Of a stretch of DNA of 64,000 nt, positions 8,599 through 23,249 are shown piece after piece (within the stretch, counting starts at the first letter, position 1; every line of letters begins with the position of its first letter). The DNA is taken from contig NC_084790.1 in the NCBI RefSeq assembly GCF_028858725.1, positions 26,329,031-26,393,030 of the forward strand. The letters run 5' to 3'. Under the pieces are notes generated by a model, which was given only the letters and a program-made list of their open reading frames with translations, was not told where the DNA came from and ran no database searches. This DNA comes from Colius striatus (taxonomy: Eukaryota > Chordata > Aves > Coliiformes > Coliidae). The translations under genes were made by a program, and so were the position numbers.

Positions 8599-11500
8599 AT
8601 ACTCATTAGTCAGTTCAGGCTAAGAAATACTGGACATAAGTAGATCTTCTGTTTTCTTCCAATAATCCTTATATATATCTTTCTTTTAAATAGTTTATGA
8701 GAATGTACTGACAATTGGGTTATAACTAATTGTGTTACATGGTTTATTTGGAATCTATCCTCAGATTTTTGCCACATATATTTGCGAGTCCTATCAATCA
8801 TTTCCAACATGAAAGACATATTGTTTAACTCCTGCCCAGCTGCACAGATTTTCATGTCACTAATTTGAATTATATACAACGTATGAGCTTAACCAAAGAA
8901 CCGTGCAATGCAGTATATTGTTTCCACTTGGCAATGTTTATAGCTGTAAGAGAAGAACTAGTATAATTTTTGCAAATTGACATAATATCTATTTATGATC
9001 TCTCATTAGCACATACTGAACCCATTTGTACTATCACCTACTTTTAAACTAGATATCATGAGCTGTGGAGAAATGTTGACTATTGCAGCATATGAAGATA
9101 TGATACGGCTTCATACATCCTCTCTTCCAGGAGTGCTGGGCCAGAGAGAAATGCCTAAGAAATTCCAGGCTGTTAAGCACATTTCAGATTTGCTTTCTGA
9201 AAATCCCTGTCATGCAATAAATCACACGTTAAATAAACTGTGGGTAAAAATAATTTTGTTATGCTTTTAAGCTTCTGGCATATCTTACAAAAATATGTGG
9301 AGCTAAAGCAAAATGGTGCTCTGATTTTAGACAGATCTCCTACTGCCGACCAAGTAGCAAAGGCAGAAGTACTGTTGCCTCACAGACTGCATTTTTATCA
9401 CTGTATTATCTACAATTACTCAGAACAGATGTTCTTTGATTTATGCCAAAATGCACTAAATTCAAGCCAGTTACATTCATATGAAACCGTTTAACCCACA
9501 GTTTGTCTAGTACGCTCTGTGGTCCCTGTTTTCTTGTGCTTTCAAGACTGTAATGCATCGAATAGTAATATTAGGTAATGCTGCTTCAAACTCTATCAGA
9601 ATGACAATCCACAAAAAGTAAATTAAGGTGAGGGTGGAGGGGAAGTAGAAGAGGTTTTTTGGTGGCAAAAACTTCTGGGGGATTAATGCCAGTGAAACAG
9701 AGTGCCAGTGTTAACAGAATAGCCTTTGCACAGTTATCAGTCAATATTAGCATAAATTAATTAACAGGAATTTACTGCCTCTGGTTAAACTTCAACAAGA
9801 TCTGGCAAAAATACCTTTGATTATTTCTTTTTCTTCATCACTCATTTTACCATTTCAGCAAATACCTGATTTGTCTCTGTTTAGGAAATAATTTCACTGA
9901 GCAAACAAAAAAGCACAATGTAACACAAATGCTTGAAATAAGTCATTTGGGGGTTGATTCAAAGCCCTTTGAAGTCAATGAGAGGTTGCCATTGACATTG
10001 GTAGCTTTTGAATCAGATCCTCTAAGGGCTAGATATAATAAAAGCCGATGACAGGTAAGTAGGTTAATGCTAAAAGGTAGATAAAAGCAGATTAGAGGAG
10101 GAAAAAATGCCACACTCATACAGCTTCATAGCACTTGTAGTGAATCCATCAGGATATTTAGCCACTTAAACTAAAGAAGATTTTTTCTTTATCATGATCT
10201 ATTAAATGACAGAAAGAATACACAAACAGTGTCCCAGAGTTGCAATGAAGGTACGCTTCCACATCAAACTGTGTGATGTTCGAAAGTGTTGTACTTACAG
10301 AAGCTGACTCTGATTTCAGAGACAGTAAAGACTTCACTGAAAGACATTTGAGATGTTTAGTGTCTTTCATGGGTTGATCTTTTGTTGATAATCTCTGCTT
10401 AGCCAAGAAATGTGATGCCAAAGACCTCTAATATGTCACAAATGAAAAGACGATTTAAACGCCTTTTCAAAAGGTGTTCTCTTTTTATGGCTAGATCTTT
10501 TCTTCTTGAATGATCTTCCTTCCAAACACTATACTTTAAGCATATATTGTTTGGATGTTTTTTAGTAGAAACATTTTATTATTCATTTCCACCTTTCTTT
10601 AGTGTCTGTTCTTCAGCCCTATACTGTGAATGCATTTTTCAGCTGGAACAAGCTGAAATTTAAGCAAACAGAAAAAACTTTCTTCAGTCATAGCTGCCAG
10701 TTTTGAACAGTAATATGCATTTATGGAAATATGGGCTACTGGAAGGTATCTCATTAGTATCAGGACAACCTTTGTCAAGATAATGTTGAGACACTATTTT
10801 CTGTGCTATGTGATTATAACCGCATGCACACTTCCTGTAACTCTTGCTTATATTTTCCTGAAATATAAGCATAGTCTTGCTGGGAAGTTTTAGAACTCCG
10901 TTCAGCTTTAGGCTGAGTCAAGCCTAAAGGTCAGGTCTGTCTGCAGAGCCTTTTAATTTAAACTAAAAAAAATCCCACAATGATGGTTTTAGTATGGTCA
11001 AATATATTCAGCTAACTTTGAGTGTCTGATTCATTTAAATGTTCTTAATTTTCATATTTGTATCAACTACAAAGCTTATGTTCAGTTCCTAAAGAATACT
11101 TCTCTTTATCTTTTCTTCAGTCATATGCCTTAAATTCCTTTCTATTGAGACTATAAATATTTGTCTTTCTTCACATTTTTCTAATAGCTCTTTCAGAATT
11201 TTCAGGTTTGGGTATAAAATAACACAATACACCCAGCTGTGTATAGTATACTATAATCTAGGTAATTTGATGTCAGATTTATTCTGAAAGTTCACAGTCT
11301 AGTCTTTACTTTCATGATTTATTGTGTCAAAGCTAAAGAAAGAAAATGACAGTAAGTAGAAGCAGAAGTAGAACTAGGACTAGGACCACTTTATACAGGC
11401 TGCTGTGAACACAAGTACCTGAAATAAATGAGATGACAAAGATTTTCCTCAAGCAGTGCTAAGTACTGGTGAAGATTTAGAGAGCAGAAACATTGGCCTA

Positions 11501-13132
11501 TTTAGGACTGTGTGCAGGAGAACTGGACAGGTTTGCCGTCCTCAGATGCAAAGAAAGCATTTGAGAGTGTGGTACTAAAGTATTGAAAGAGTTGTAATTT
11601 TTATCTAGCTTTGTGAACAATCAGGGTGCACTGAGCCAAAGGGAAGAGGTATTGTTCAATCAAGCCTTTGCTTTTATGGATCAAGTTCCAGATTAATTAA
11701 TTTATGTTCACTACAACTGCCAGTAATAGCCAAATAATGCTCAGTGATAAATTTGGCAAAAGTGTGGTACAATCACTTTTGCTTGTACAATAACCACAGA
11801 GCCTTCATGTTTTGTATTTCTGAATTAACTGATTTATGAAGGGAATACACACAGGTAGAGAGGAACGTATATCAATGAGATTAATTACTTCTGTTAATGA
11901 AAAATCCTGGGCATTTTTCCAAAGATTTACTGAACATTCTGGAAGATTTTGTTCTTTAGAATAAAGGTGCAAGAGCTCATAAGTCATTTTTTCTTTTTGT
12001 AGCTTTAGTTTCCACTCTGGCCATTTGGGACAGCACTGAGATTGTCTATTTATGGAAGATTTTTTAAATTATCAGGAATGGCTCCCAACAGCCTAAAGGG
12101 GTTATGCAGACTAGTAGCAAATGCCAAAACTCATTTTTCAAACAAACTTTAAATTGTTTTCAACCAGTCCTCCTAAAGCAAAATCTCCTAAACCTTATGT
12201 GGCTTAGCGTTAATGAGACTTCTCCCTCACCATTTCTCTGATCCTTATCTTGGCTTCAGAAAAATCTCCCCATGGCACACACAATGGAGAGACCACACCA
12301 TGCTTGTTTGGCTTTCTGACACCACTGAAACAGTCCTAGACACTTCTGTTTTCCGAATTAATGGTACTGTACCTCCAAACAAGCTGTATTGCACTATGAG
12401 CTGATCTCTGTCATCACAATGCACACACAATGTAGATAAATACATATACATATGTCCATTTATATTCTCAGTACGGAGGACAAAATAATTCAGCAACATG
12501 TACATTTTTGTGCTGTTAAAGTACACTATTGCTTTGCAAGAAAAACAGTAGATCCTTCATATGTCTGTGACATTGCACAAAATGCTTATAATTCAGTGTT
12601 AGCTTATCAGCCGTCCAATCTCCCACTCCAGGGAATGTGTCAACCATCAAAAGAAGTGGAGGAGGTGTGCTGAATCTTAATGGCTTCTATTTCATCCGAC
12701 TCACTTTCTTAAGGGCATTTAATCAACGAGGACAAGTAGTAGGCAGATTTTTAAATAAATGTGTCACTTTAGGTTAATCCACAGTACAGTTAAATGTATT
12801 TGTTTATGCAATTCCCTGAATATGTTCCTCTGCTGCTCAGCTGAATTGATAATCTGTAAATCAAAACACGTTACAAGTAGTTTTAAACTAGCCCTTAAGC
12901 AATAACTTCATTTGACCGCCTGGTATCTAAACCATCCAGAAGCTTCAGATCCAAGGGTGTTTAATGTCACTGTTTTGTATTCAGCAGAGTTTCAAGCAAG
13001 TCGTTGGTTCAGTGAATCAAATTGAGTTTTGGTCATTACAGGATTATAGGAATATTTTTGTGGATCATTTTTATTTGCTTGTAGTCTTTTTCTTCCTTTT
13101 CTCTTTCTTTTTCTTTTTTCCTCCTTCTCCTT
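8599..13132. other. Intergenic; one palindromic repeat, otherwise nothing recognised
   Basis: AT-rich, no coding evidence. Contains the short inverted repeat at 9956-10014, listed separately. Confidence 0.45.
9956..10014. repeat. Imperfect 59-bp palindrome, ancient MITE-like
   Basis: The left arm GATTCAAAGCCCTTTGAAGT continuing to CAATG pairs imperfectly with the right arm from CATTGACA to TTTTGAATC, across a loop of about 9 bases. The CATTGAC core resembles old palindromic repeats dispersed in amniote genomes. That resemblance is from memory; the hairpin is visible directly. Confidence 0.5.
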
Positions 13133-13273
13133 CTTTTTTCTTTTTTCTTTTTTCTTTTTTCTTTTTTCTTTTTTCTTTTTTCTTTTTTCTTTTTTCTTTT
13201 TTCTTTTTTCTTTTTTCTTTTTTCTTTTTTCTTTTTTCTTTTTTCTTTTTTCTTTTTTCTTTTTTCTTTTTTC
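13133..13273. repeat. Perfect heptanucleotide microsatellite (CTTTTTT)20
   Basis: A C recurs every seven bases from 13133 to 13273 with only T between, about 20 uninterrupted copies. An impure CT-rich tract (13085-13132) precedes it. Long open frames on both strands here (F/L-rich or K-rich) are artefacts of the repeat. Confidence 0.97.
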
Positions 13274-16200
13274 TTCTCTGTTTCTTCTTTTTTGAAGCAG
13301 TCATTTGGTAAAAAGGAAAACCAAATGAGAAAGTGGGGGAAAACCCACAAGCATCTGCAAGATTTAAGCATTGCCTCTTAATATTGCTTATTACCAATTA
13401 TCTAAGAATTAATACAGTCATATGATGTGATACCATTTGCTTTTAAAACAGAAAAAACCACACAAATGGGTAAAATGAGTTGTATGAATATGTAAACACA
13501 TTTGTTCGTGTTCGTGCAGGTGATAAGCAGCTACCCACAAGTTCTGATTTACTACGTTAACTCCCTGCTAATTAAAATACTGAAACTGCTTATCCTTTCA
13601 GCTCAGATATGAAAGAAAGATTACCAGAAAATTCATGGGTGGAACAAGGTCATGCATCAGTGTACAGTAGTCATGTTTAGTTCATTGTGAAATGGATCTA
13701 AATTAGCCACTGTTACAATGATCACAATATATATTGGTATTCAGAGAGGGGAAACTGACAAACTAGAGGAAAAAATAGCTAGACCATCTGTACTTGAGAC
13801 TTGCACTGATGCAAAATATTGGCAAAGCTGCTTTGATTTACACTGATATGAACAAGATTATAATCAAGCCTAACAGTTAGACTGAATACTATTTGTGTTA
13901 CTCAGCTGCAAGAACAGAAAAACAGCTTAAACCCCCTTGGAGACCAATGCTAGTTTTACCTGCATAATGACCACAGAGCTGTACCGTAATGGCGTAGAAA
14001 TTATTCTGTGCCATAATAGAAAACTTTTACCTACAGCCATTTATTGACGTCGTTGGTGGAAATGTTCCACAGATTGAAGCGTGTGACATTGCAAAGGACA
14101 TCTTTGATTACGAGAGGCTGCTTGTGTTATGTAATATAAATCATTTGACCATAGGCATCCAGACAGAATATGACTCTTCAGTTCATGTGCAGTAATTAGA
14201 ATGGTGAGAGCACACCATGTGCAGAGTAGTGAAATAAAATAAAATGGGTCAACAGATCTCACAGCCAAAACAGAAAATAAGGCTGAGAGAGTTTTACAGG
14301 TGCTCAGAAATGTTCTTGTGATTTTAAGGGTGATTCTCACACAACTTCAGTCTGCTTCAGTCTGTTTCTGAGACACCCAGCACTAGCATTGTAAGTGCTC
14401 TTAACCAATGTACATATAATGGGTACTTTCAAATATACATTCATGAGCCAATTTGTATCACAATTTCACTCTTCTGCATTCAAGACAAATTAAACTCATT
14501 CCTGTGCATCCTACTGGTAGTGTACAATTAGCTTCCTGAGACTGCAATCTATTTTTCTCTCCTGCCTTGCAGGATGCTTTGAAGACACCAGGTAAAAAAC
14601 ACCTCATCATTGTAAGAATGATCTTTAATATGGATCTGAACACCATGTAAATCAAACCATTCTGTAAGCTGTGCCTCAACCTTTTTAAACATATCTCCAT
14701 GTTAGCTTTAACATCATTATGTCCCATTGTGATGAAAATGGACTTTCTGTATCCTGTGATAATGAAAATAGCCACTTTATGCAGTTTCTATCTGCAATTA
14801 TCCAGGCTTTTCTCATACTCTAGAGAAATCTAAGCTAATTGCTTTGGGACTTTTGCTACATTTCCATAAATTCTTTGTTAATTTTTCATGAGACACTGTT
14901 ATTGCAGTTGGCCTTAAAGTTCCCATTGTATTCAATAATGTAAAGAAGTCATTATGAAAACATAACGAATTCACTAGTGCCTCCATCAAAGCTGCATGCT
15001 TTTATCTACATGTATTCTCAGGTGAGGCTGAATGACTAATCCAAATCCTTCAATGGCTCTTTTTTTTTTTTTTCCTTATATTTTGATGCATAGTTTTCTT
15101 CTTCTGGGCTTACTCAAAGCAAATCTAAAAGTATTTCTGCGTGGTGCATGATCTTGTCATTATACAACATGAATTGAGTTTGCTTTATCTGACAGTTGGC
15201 TGTGGAATTGCTTTTGTAGCTACTCATCAAGCCAAAGAACTCTGTTTTAAGTGACATTATAGCAATAAACATGAGGCACATTTCCAAGGGAAGACTTCAC
15301 AACTTGTGATGTTGTATTTTATTTATTGATAATTTTTAACTCAAAGTCACTATTTCTGTAGATTAGAAACAAAGGCAAAATATTAAACTGAATCCATTGT
15401 AGTACACTTTGTACATTTACACAGTAATGCAAACACAGGCTGCACACCAATGGATGTTGAACATTTCTTGTCAGGGTCATTTTCCCCTTTCCTTACCCAG
15501 TTGGACTTCAGCACACTGATGCACATTTTCCTCTGCAACATTCTATTTAAATGCAGCAATTATGAATGTTAGCAATTACCAGTTAGATAATAACCTAGAC
15601 AAGAGTGAGAAAGCCGATTTTGTATGAGGGATTCTGAGGTAACTGCAGTTCTTTGCAGGCTCCTGAAACAACAGCAGCTTTGTGGTGCTGGCTATAGCTG
15701 TTCAAGTGTTTTGCAAAAAGAATACTACACATTAGAAACCAAGAACTGTCAAAAGCATGGCTAAAGTTGTGTTATTGACTGAAAATGTATGTCACTGTCT
15801 TCATCTGCAAGATGCAGTGTAAAAGCTTCGACCGTGCTCTGAGGACAAGGTTCTCAATGCAAAAAAATCAGCAGATTTGCATTGATTTCGGTGGCACTAT
15901 GCCAGTTTATGCTTGCTACATCACCAACTGACATAAGGCCTGTACTGAAAAAAAAGCTTACTGCAGTCCACAGAGGTGTCGCTATAAAAGTCCCTGAACC
16001 ACATGAAACCTGCTTGGCTCACCCGGACCCCTGAGAAACACTAATAACAATGAAAGCATCTACCCCTATTTCAGCACTTATTGCTTATTATAGATTTTCA
16101 CCATTTAGCTCTTTCTGTTGTGATTAGAAAACATTGACATTTTTGTGATCACATATATGCCACTGCCAGCTCTGAAGCAGTTAAAGTAATTTGCAGTGCA

Positions 16201-19200
16201 AGACAGACTCCCATAATGATTTTCCCTTGAATGTTGAGAAATGAAACAAAATTAAAAGGATTAGAGTGAAAAAATCATCCTGAAAAATCAGGATAAGACA
16301 ATATTTTTCTAGTTAGTGGATATTGCTTTAGCAATATGATATATCGAAAGCACAAGTTTTGCTGATACCAATAGTAACCATTATAGATCAGAACTGAATC
16401 ATTTAATGACCTATCTTTCTCAAAGGTCCTCTAATATCTGATTGCTGAATAAGGCAAGAGACTGTAGGCAAATCTCAGAAATCTCTTAAAGTTTGACTCA
16501 GAAACATGCTCACAAATACTATTGTTTATCCTAAGCTTTTCTAAACTTTTTCATGTGGTAATGAAGCAGAGGACCATTGTATGATTGGAGCTCTTATTCT
16601 CCTGTAGGTAGGTGGCCTAAAAAAAGAAAAACAATGCTGCTTGTGATATTTATCTTAATCTTCAATAAGTCAAATGCAAAAACTTCAAATAAGTGAAATG
16701 CTAGCAGTACTTTTTGCTTTCTCAACAAAATGATAAATCTAGCTTCAGTCTTGTGCATAGATTTAGATTTTTCACATTTGTGAGTGATTTCCCTGTGCTT
16801 GAGACGATTGTGTTCTTCCTATACCTCACAGGAGCTGTGGTGTTTTATTCCCCAAGGAACTGACTGATGTGGAGGGGAATATTGGCAGCATACGGCACCA
16901 CTCAGGGCATCTGAAGTGGATGGTGCCTTGTATGGGAAGGAGATTTACTCTGTTTTAGTTCTCATTTTGCACACTCCTGAGCAGTACATATTCCCAGCCT
17001 CTCTGAGATGGCAGTTCTACTACCACTGCTTTTCAAGGATTTGCTGTCATTGATGCTAATGGTGAGACAAGTGAAAGAGCATTGTGATAGCCAGTAGGTT
17101 GAGATTTTGATTACTAGAAGCCTGAACTATTGAGTTTTCCCTTTCTGCAGTGTTAGCAAAAATAGTGAGTGGTATTGGGAAGCTAAGTCTTCCATGGATA
17201 TGACTTTGAAAGTGCTTGAACACAGTATAGCTCTACTTTATCCAGTGGACTGGATATGTTTTGATTTTTTTTCCCCAAGAGGTACAGCCACCCTCTCCAC
17301 AATAGTTTTCTTCCACAGAAAGTTGTATTTGCTTTGAAAGAGAAAACTCAAAAGCCCGCCTTCATCTCGAAAGTCTACACCTGTTGGAAGAATAATGGTC
17401 TTAACAGTTGGTCTTCCTTTCTTTTCACTATTTTCTCTCCAACATCTTCTCCAAGCAACAAATACAGTCCTGTGTGTTCAGAGTGGTCCTGAGAGTAAAA
17501 ACTGATCCACTGGCAGAGGTGGAGGAGGCTTTCAGTTTATAAGAAATAAAAAAGGCGGGAAAGCACAATTACGTTTTTCCTGGAAGTTGTTGAATGGATC
17601 TGAAGAGAAATGCTGCTATTTGGAATTGGGCTATAGAGGGGTGGAACAAAGATTAGTAGAAGAGATGTGGGACAATATATGCTACAAACTAAGAAATCCA
17701 AATAGGAAAGGAGATATAAACACCTGCGCTTGCACGAATGTGTGTGTACATCTGTCTCACACAGGTTTGAGGCAGGAGCCAAAAAGAAGAAAAGAAAGAG
17801 GAACAGAAAAGCACAAATGCAGGGAGCTCTTCCAAGTGTTTTTGCTTAAGTGAACAGCCACAGCCAATGTTTCTTGTACAAATATTGCTGCAGTAATTCA
17901 GGAAAACAGACTTTGAACTTCTTGGGACTAATTGAATGCTTTGGCTGTGCAAGTCATAAGCAAGTCATTTTGCTTTGTTTCTACTCAATAATTGCAACAG
18001 GCTTTACAGCTAGTAGTCCCTTTACTGGTGAAGAAAACTTGACTTGGATAAATTCAGTCCAAGACACATTTATTTTAACTTGAATGTGTTCACAAGTCAT
18101 ATACAGGCTACATAAGTCCTTCTTTTCTAACTGGGTCTTAATGGTGTCTTCCTCTACATCAGTTACTCTCTATCTTTTGGTATTTTGTTGCTCTGATCAT
18201 TGCCTGTGATAGCAAATTGAGTGATTACACAAGGTAGAGAATATGGCTTGATTCTTTTCCCTTTTCTTTGCTTCAGTGTCTGCTAAATAAGTGAGAGAAA
18301 GACAGCTGCCTTAACTGTTCAGGAAAAAAAAACATAAACAAGAACAAACACATCCAAGTAGCCTTGGATTTTTCCAGAGCCCTTAGTGTTCAGTTTCCAT
18401 CTACCACACAATAAGGATTATTTAGGGAATACAAGGCAAGAATAAAATTCTCTGAATTGTTAGCTGGCTATGGGACTGAACACCAAAAGCAATAAAAAAA
18501 AAAAGCCCTTTCATTCTTACAACAATCATTCTTTTTCTATTAGCCAAGTGTATGGGAAAATCCCTCAACATAGATACATATAGTACCAGTTTCCATACAA
18601 ACAGTATCACATTCCACTTGTCTGTTGTGAAGACAACTGTTTATTGAAAGCTGTTGGGAAGATAAAGTTCACATGCTTTCAAAAAAACCCAAACCAACCA
18701 CAAAACAAAACAAAAAAAACCCCAAAACCAAACCCTGCATACTTTTGACTGTTAAAGTCCCTTATGCATTACGTTATTCTTTACTTCAATGAAGGATCTC
18801 ACAGAAATGCTGTTACAATAGCAATGAAAAACACATTGCTTTATATGATGCTTCATTTGCGAATTCCCTGTGGCTAGTGCATTTCTTTCCCAAACTGAAA
18901 GAAATGAAGTGTCATGTGCATCAGCTTGTTCTTCATTGCTCACATTCCATTTTGTGTTGAGGAGAATTTTTCAGTACAAGGGTGAAAGAATGGTACTTTA
19001 CTTAAAGATATTGTGTTATGCTAAGCAGACAGTATTGTCATTATTTAGCAACTATGGTCTACTGTGGATGTAGTCCTGTTGATTTTATTAAAGAGGCTGT
19101 CAGGATCTATAATTCACACATCATTAACTGCTTCATTAAGACTACAGCAGCACTGTGAGCCCTAAACTTGTAGCAGTTTCAAGACAATACAAGCAAATGC

Positions 19201-20150
19201 TCACTGGCTGAGACACACAAGGATCTCCAGTGACTTATTCACTGGATAGTTAAAAGCCAGTACTGTTTTTTAGGAAACACTTCTTTCAAACTATAAGCAT
19301 AAATGCATAAAATGTGTTCACTCAGAATTGATTTGATTCAAGTAAAAAGTATTACTTTGCAATGAGGTGTGCACTCTCACATCATCAATCAAAAGGAAAA
19401 GGCAATAACATACCAAAATGTACAGTCATTTAAGTATTTTCATATGGTTTAGTTTTTCTTTACTGGAATATGAAGCAGCCTGTGTGCTGAAACAACCTGA
19501 AGCAGAACTCTAACAGACATTAACAACGTGACTAGTATTTATTTAAGAATTGAGAATTAATGGAGCCTTAATTTTATAGAGAAAAAAAAATATTTGCCAA
19601 TTACATTCCTCAAGACCTTCTATATTTCCATTCTACTACACACAGGCCCTTCTACTCTCCCTATGTCTTTTGTTAGAGAAAATAATTTAGGCATAAAATC
19701 ACAATGGATTTTGAGCCATACTTGGGAGCCTGATAGACTTGAGCGGACTTGGAAAGAACTAAAAAGGCTTGCACTTCCAGTGATCATACAGAGACAGCTG
19801 TGGAAGTATCCTGAGTGGGATGCATGTGCAACCCTCACAGTGATACCAGACTTAGAGGTTTATCATTTATAGACTCCTCAGCAGACTCCTTAGATTTTCT
19901 ACCCTTTCTCATTTACAGACCCCAAATCTCTAGTCTCATTTACTATTTCATATAAGCATGATTTGGACTTTGAATTGAGTGCTGAGTGATGAGATAATTG
20001 CAAGCAAGCTGTTAAAAGCAAAAATGCCAGTACACTGTTGTGCACCCAGCACCTGTTGTGCAGCACCTTGGACCAGGAAGTTTTCAAAATCAGCCTGAGA
20101 AGCATCTGAGGATGGGAGCCTTATGGGGGCCATAAAGAGGCAAGACAGTT
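13274..20150. other. Intergenic, nothing recognised
   Basis: AT-rich, many short non-homologous frames. Contains a T-run at 15060-15074 and an A/C-rich low-complexity stretch at 18681-18735. No transposon or gene was recognised. Confidence 0.4.
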
Positions 20151-20151
20151 A

Positions 20152-20569
20152 TGTTTTGGCTATAGACCGTGGGATTGAGCAGACAAACAGCTTCAAAATA
20201 GTTTCTGCAAGGCCATCGTGCCCAAATTGATATCATTATTTCATTAACTGTGACATTAATATTAAAATTAATACCCCTTTGACACTCCTAAAAACAATGA
20301 GCTAGAATTAATACATGCCAAACATGACTATATTTCTCAATTCTCCACCCAAATCATGTTGAATGTCACCTTGTATTGCATGTGTAGCATGGAGGAGGGT
20401 AAAGTATTTTTCAGTAAAGTATATAAGGGGTGTTTTTGCATCTCTTGGTGTGCATGCTAGGAGGAGTGATCCCCATGCACCCAACATTGCAATAAACTAA
20501 TGTCATCTTTCTAAACTATAAAACCTGCTTCAGAGAGTGCTTTCCTGTTACAGATTTCAGTAACAACAG
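20152..20569 (+). repeat. Possible degenerate solo LTR
   Basis: The right part has LTR-like order: TATATAAGGGG at about 20419-20430, then CAATAAAC near 20490, then a short tail ending GTTACA at 20552 or CAACA near 20569. No clear TG start or target duplication could be fixed, so both the limits and the identity are uncertain. Confidence 0.3.
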
Positions 20570-23211
20570 TACCAACCAGCTCTTCCCTCTTCTTTTCTCC
20601 AACCTTTTTGCCTTCTTGCACTGCCTATCCTGTTACATGTTCACCACCAGAAGCAGGGGACACATTGAGCAGCCAGGAGCTGTTGGCTTTGGCTCTGCTG
20701 CCTCTAGTGTGTCCTCCCTCACAGATTTGCAACAAGTACACTACTCATATTCTGCAAATGTTCATCCGCCAACAGGGAAGGATCTTTCCTTCTGTTGCCA
20801 GCAACCACAAATTCCCTTCCTTCCCCAATTCGGGAGCTGCAGGCAGACTTTCATGGAATAGAACTATGAATTACCCTTCCTTCCACTCAAGAGGGTTTTG
20901 GGCACTTTGCTCCTTGGAGTGCCTATGAAGATCCCACCCCAGCTTCATCACACAGCTGAGCCTGAGCACCCTGTTGCCTCAGGATACTCCATAGGCTTGG
21001 CCCCACGGTCACCCGAGGCTGCTCCAGCTTAGATCCATGAGGCCACGGGTTAGTACCTGGCTGGGGCTAGAGGGCCAGGCATTGGAGCTGCTCATCATCA
21101 CTGATGCTGCAAGCGCAAGTATCCTAACAAGTCTGCTGCAGAATTTTTAGAGCACAGCATTTTATACTGGGACACCTCAGTAACTCAGCCTGGCATTCCT
21201 AAAGCAGTCAGCCCAACCTACAGACAGTCCTAACACATAGAAAACTTAAAACTTTTATTCACAAAAATTGAGCAAAAGTTATGCAGATGACTTAAGAGCT
21301 GGTAGCCTTTTGCGTGATAGCTCAGCCTGCCACTAGCATTAGGGTTAGGGTCAAGAGAAGAGGAAGCTCAAAGCAATACCAAGAGTGAGATAGCAAAGGG
21401 CTACCAAAAGAAACCAAAGCCTACCTGGCAATCACACTTTTTGTGGGTTTTTATCATGTACTTTTTGAAGGCTGATAAACAGCATGATATTGTGTTCATT
21501 TTTATCAACACAGAAGCACTATGCAAAGTGTAATGGATTGTTGTTATCCAAAAAGTGTATTTGAATTTTGGTAACTTAATTCCTTGCATTTTTACTGACA
21601 ATATAAATAGCACAGTTGTTGACAAAAAAGTAAACCTCTAGGTAAATGTACTGTCAGCAAATATATTCTACCTTTCTTGAGGCCAGGATGTGAATATCTA
21701 TATTGACCTTTTCTTGGGGAAATAAGTCACTTTTTTTTTCCTGATTTTTTTTTTTTTTTTTAATCCTCTGCATTTACCTATAGAGATGTGCAGGCAGATT
21801 TCTGCTAAGTCACAGCAAATTCTTTCAAGGTTAAATAGCAGATCTCCAGGGGAATGTATTATTCTCTCTGTGAGATGTCAATGTTTCTAAGAATGGTCTA
21901 ATTGGGAAAAAAAAATCTCCTACAAAGAACACAACACTAACAACTGTTTTTACTGCAAGGGAGGAGTTATATAACAGTCAGCACTTACAGCATGCTTAGA
22001 ATTTCTTGAGATATCTGGGCTGTAAAACTCTTGCTAGGGCTAACATCATTCTTTCTATGTTTTGGTGTACTAATGGTTACTGAGAAATAAGATATGGTTT
22101 ACCAACCTTTGTTTATAGTGCCATCCAAACATGTTGAATATTACAGGATAAAGCTCGCTTTTGTAAAAGGGGACTGAATGAGGAGGTCCACAGGGTTTTT
22201 CCTGGAATTACCACTGGATAGGTGTTTGTAGTTTCAACAGCAAAGGCACTGGTTACATTGGGAGATAGTGGATTTTGTACAAATAGGAAATGTGGTCATT
22301 GTATAAACAATTAGAGGACAAGATTTTTCACTGTGACCTTGCATTGACCTCAGCCTTGAGGTATAAACTTCTGTGGGAGAGGTAAAACTTTAATACCTTC
22401 CTGTCTGACCAAGGCAGATGGCCTAAGACATTGCAGTAAATTCAGTGTGCCTAAGGCCTTTTGCTAGCAATAAAGCCAACCTACAAAGAACAGCACACAT
22501 CTTTTCTGTTAAATTATTCTGCTGTTCAAAACAAAGTGGCCAAATATTCAACCTAAAACTTGGGTCCAGTTGTGTCCTTCACCCAGGAGACATCACAGGC
22601 CAAAACCCGGCTGAAGCAGCCCTGGCATTGTATCAGTATGGATCGGTGAGCCTAGTGCCCAGCACCACTCCCCAGCTCTCCTTAATTTAACAGTGTAGAA
22701 ATAACAATGGGGTGGCTTCTGGTGCTCCTCACTCTTTCTGGGGAGTAAAGCAGTTACCTCTTAAAGGAAGGCCAGTAGTTACCACAGAAGCATCTGAGCA
22801 AGTTAAACCACATTGATACATTTTCCCAGCTGAATCAGCATATTATTTTCACAATTTGATCCTTTCTCTGCAATCTATATTCATCCTCAAGTATAAAAAA
22901 AAGATGATTAAAAAAGCAATCAGCTCAGGTACTGCTAGCTGACCTGATGGTGTGGGGGGCTGTTTGTGTCTGGAGCCAAGATGACAAGATGATTGTATCT
23001 GTGGTAAATCAATGAGCACTAAATGCTACAGAAAGTTAGCAAGGCTTAAGTAATTAGTCCCACAAGATATCACTGGGCAAGTCGACAGTGAAATATTTTT
23101 CCTGAGAGATCATCCAGCTTTGCAAGAGGTGAAAAACCCAGCAATCTGTAATTATGCACTGCAAACAAAACCCCATGGAATTCAATGTGAGAAAATCTTT
23201 GTGACAGACAA

Positions 23212-23249
<38 letters not shown>

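Noticed and set aside
9058..9494. Overlapping 70- and 84-codon frames
   Set aside because: No homology, no splice context, composition like surrounding intergenic DNA.
12964..13397. Phe/Leu-rich and Lys-rich frames of about 110 codons on both strands
   Set aside because: Translation of the heptanucleotide repeat, not genes.
21339..21350. Two TTAGGG units, possible interstitial telomere repeat
   Set aside because: Only two units; expected by chance in a window this long.
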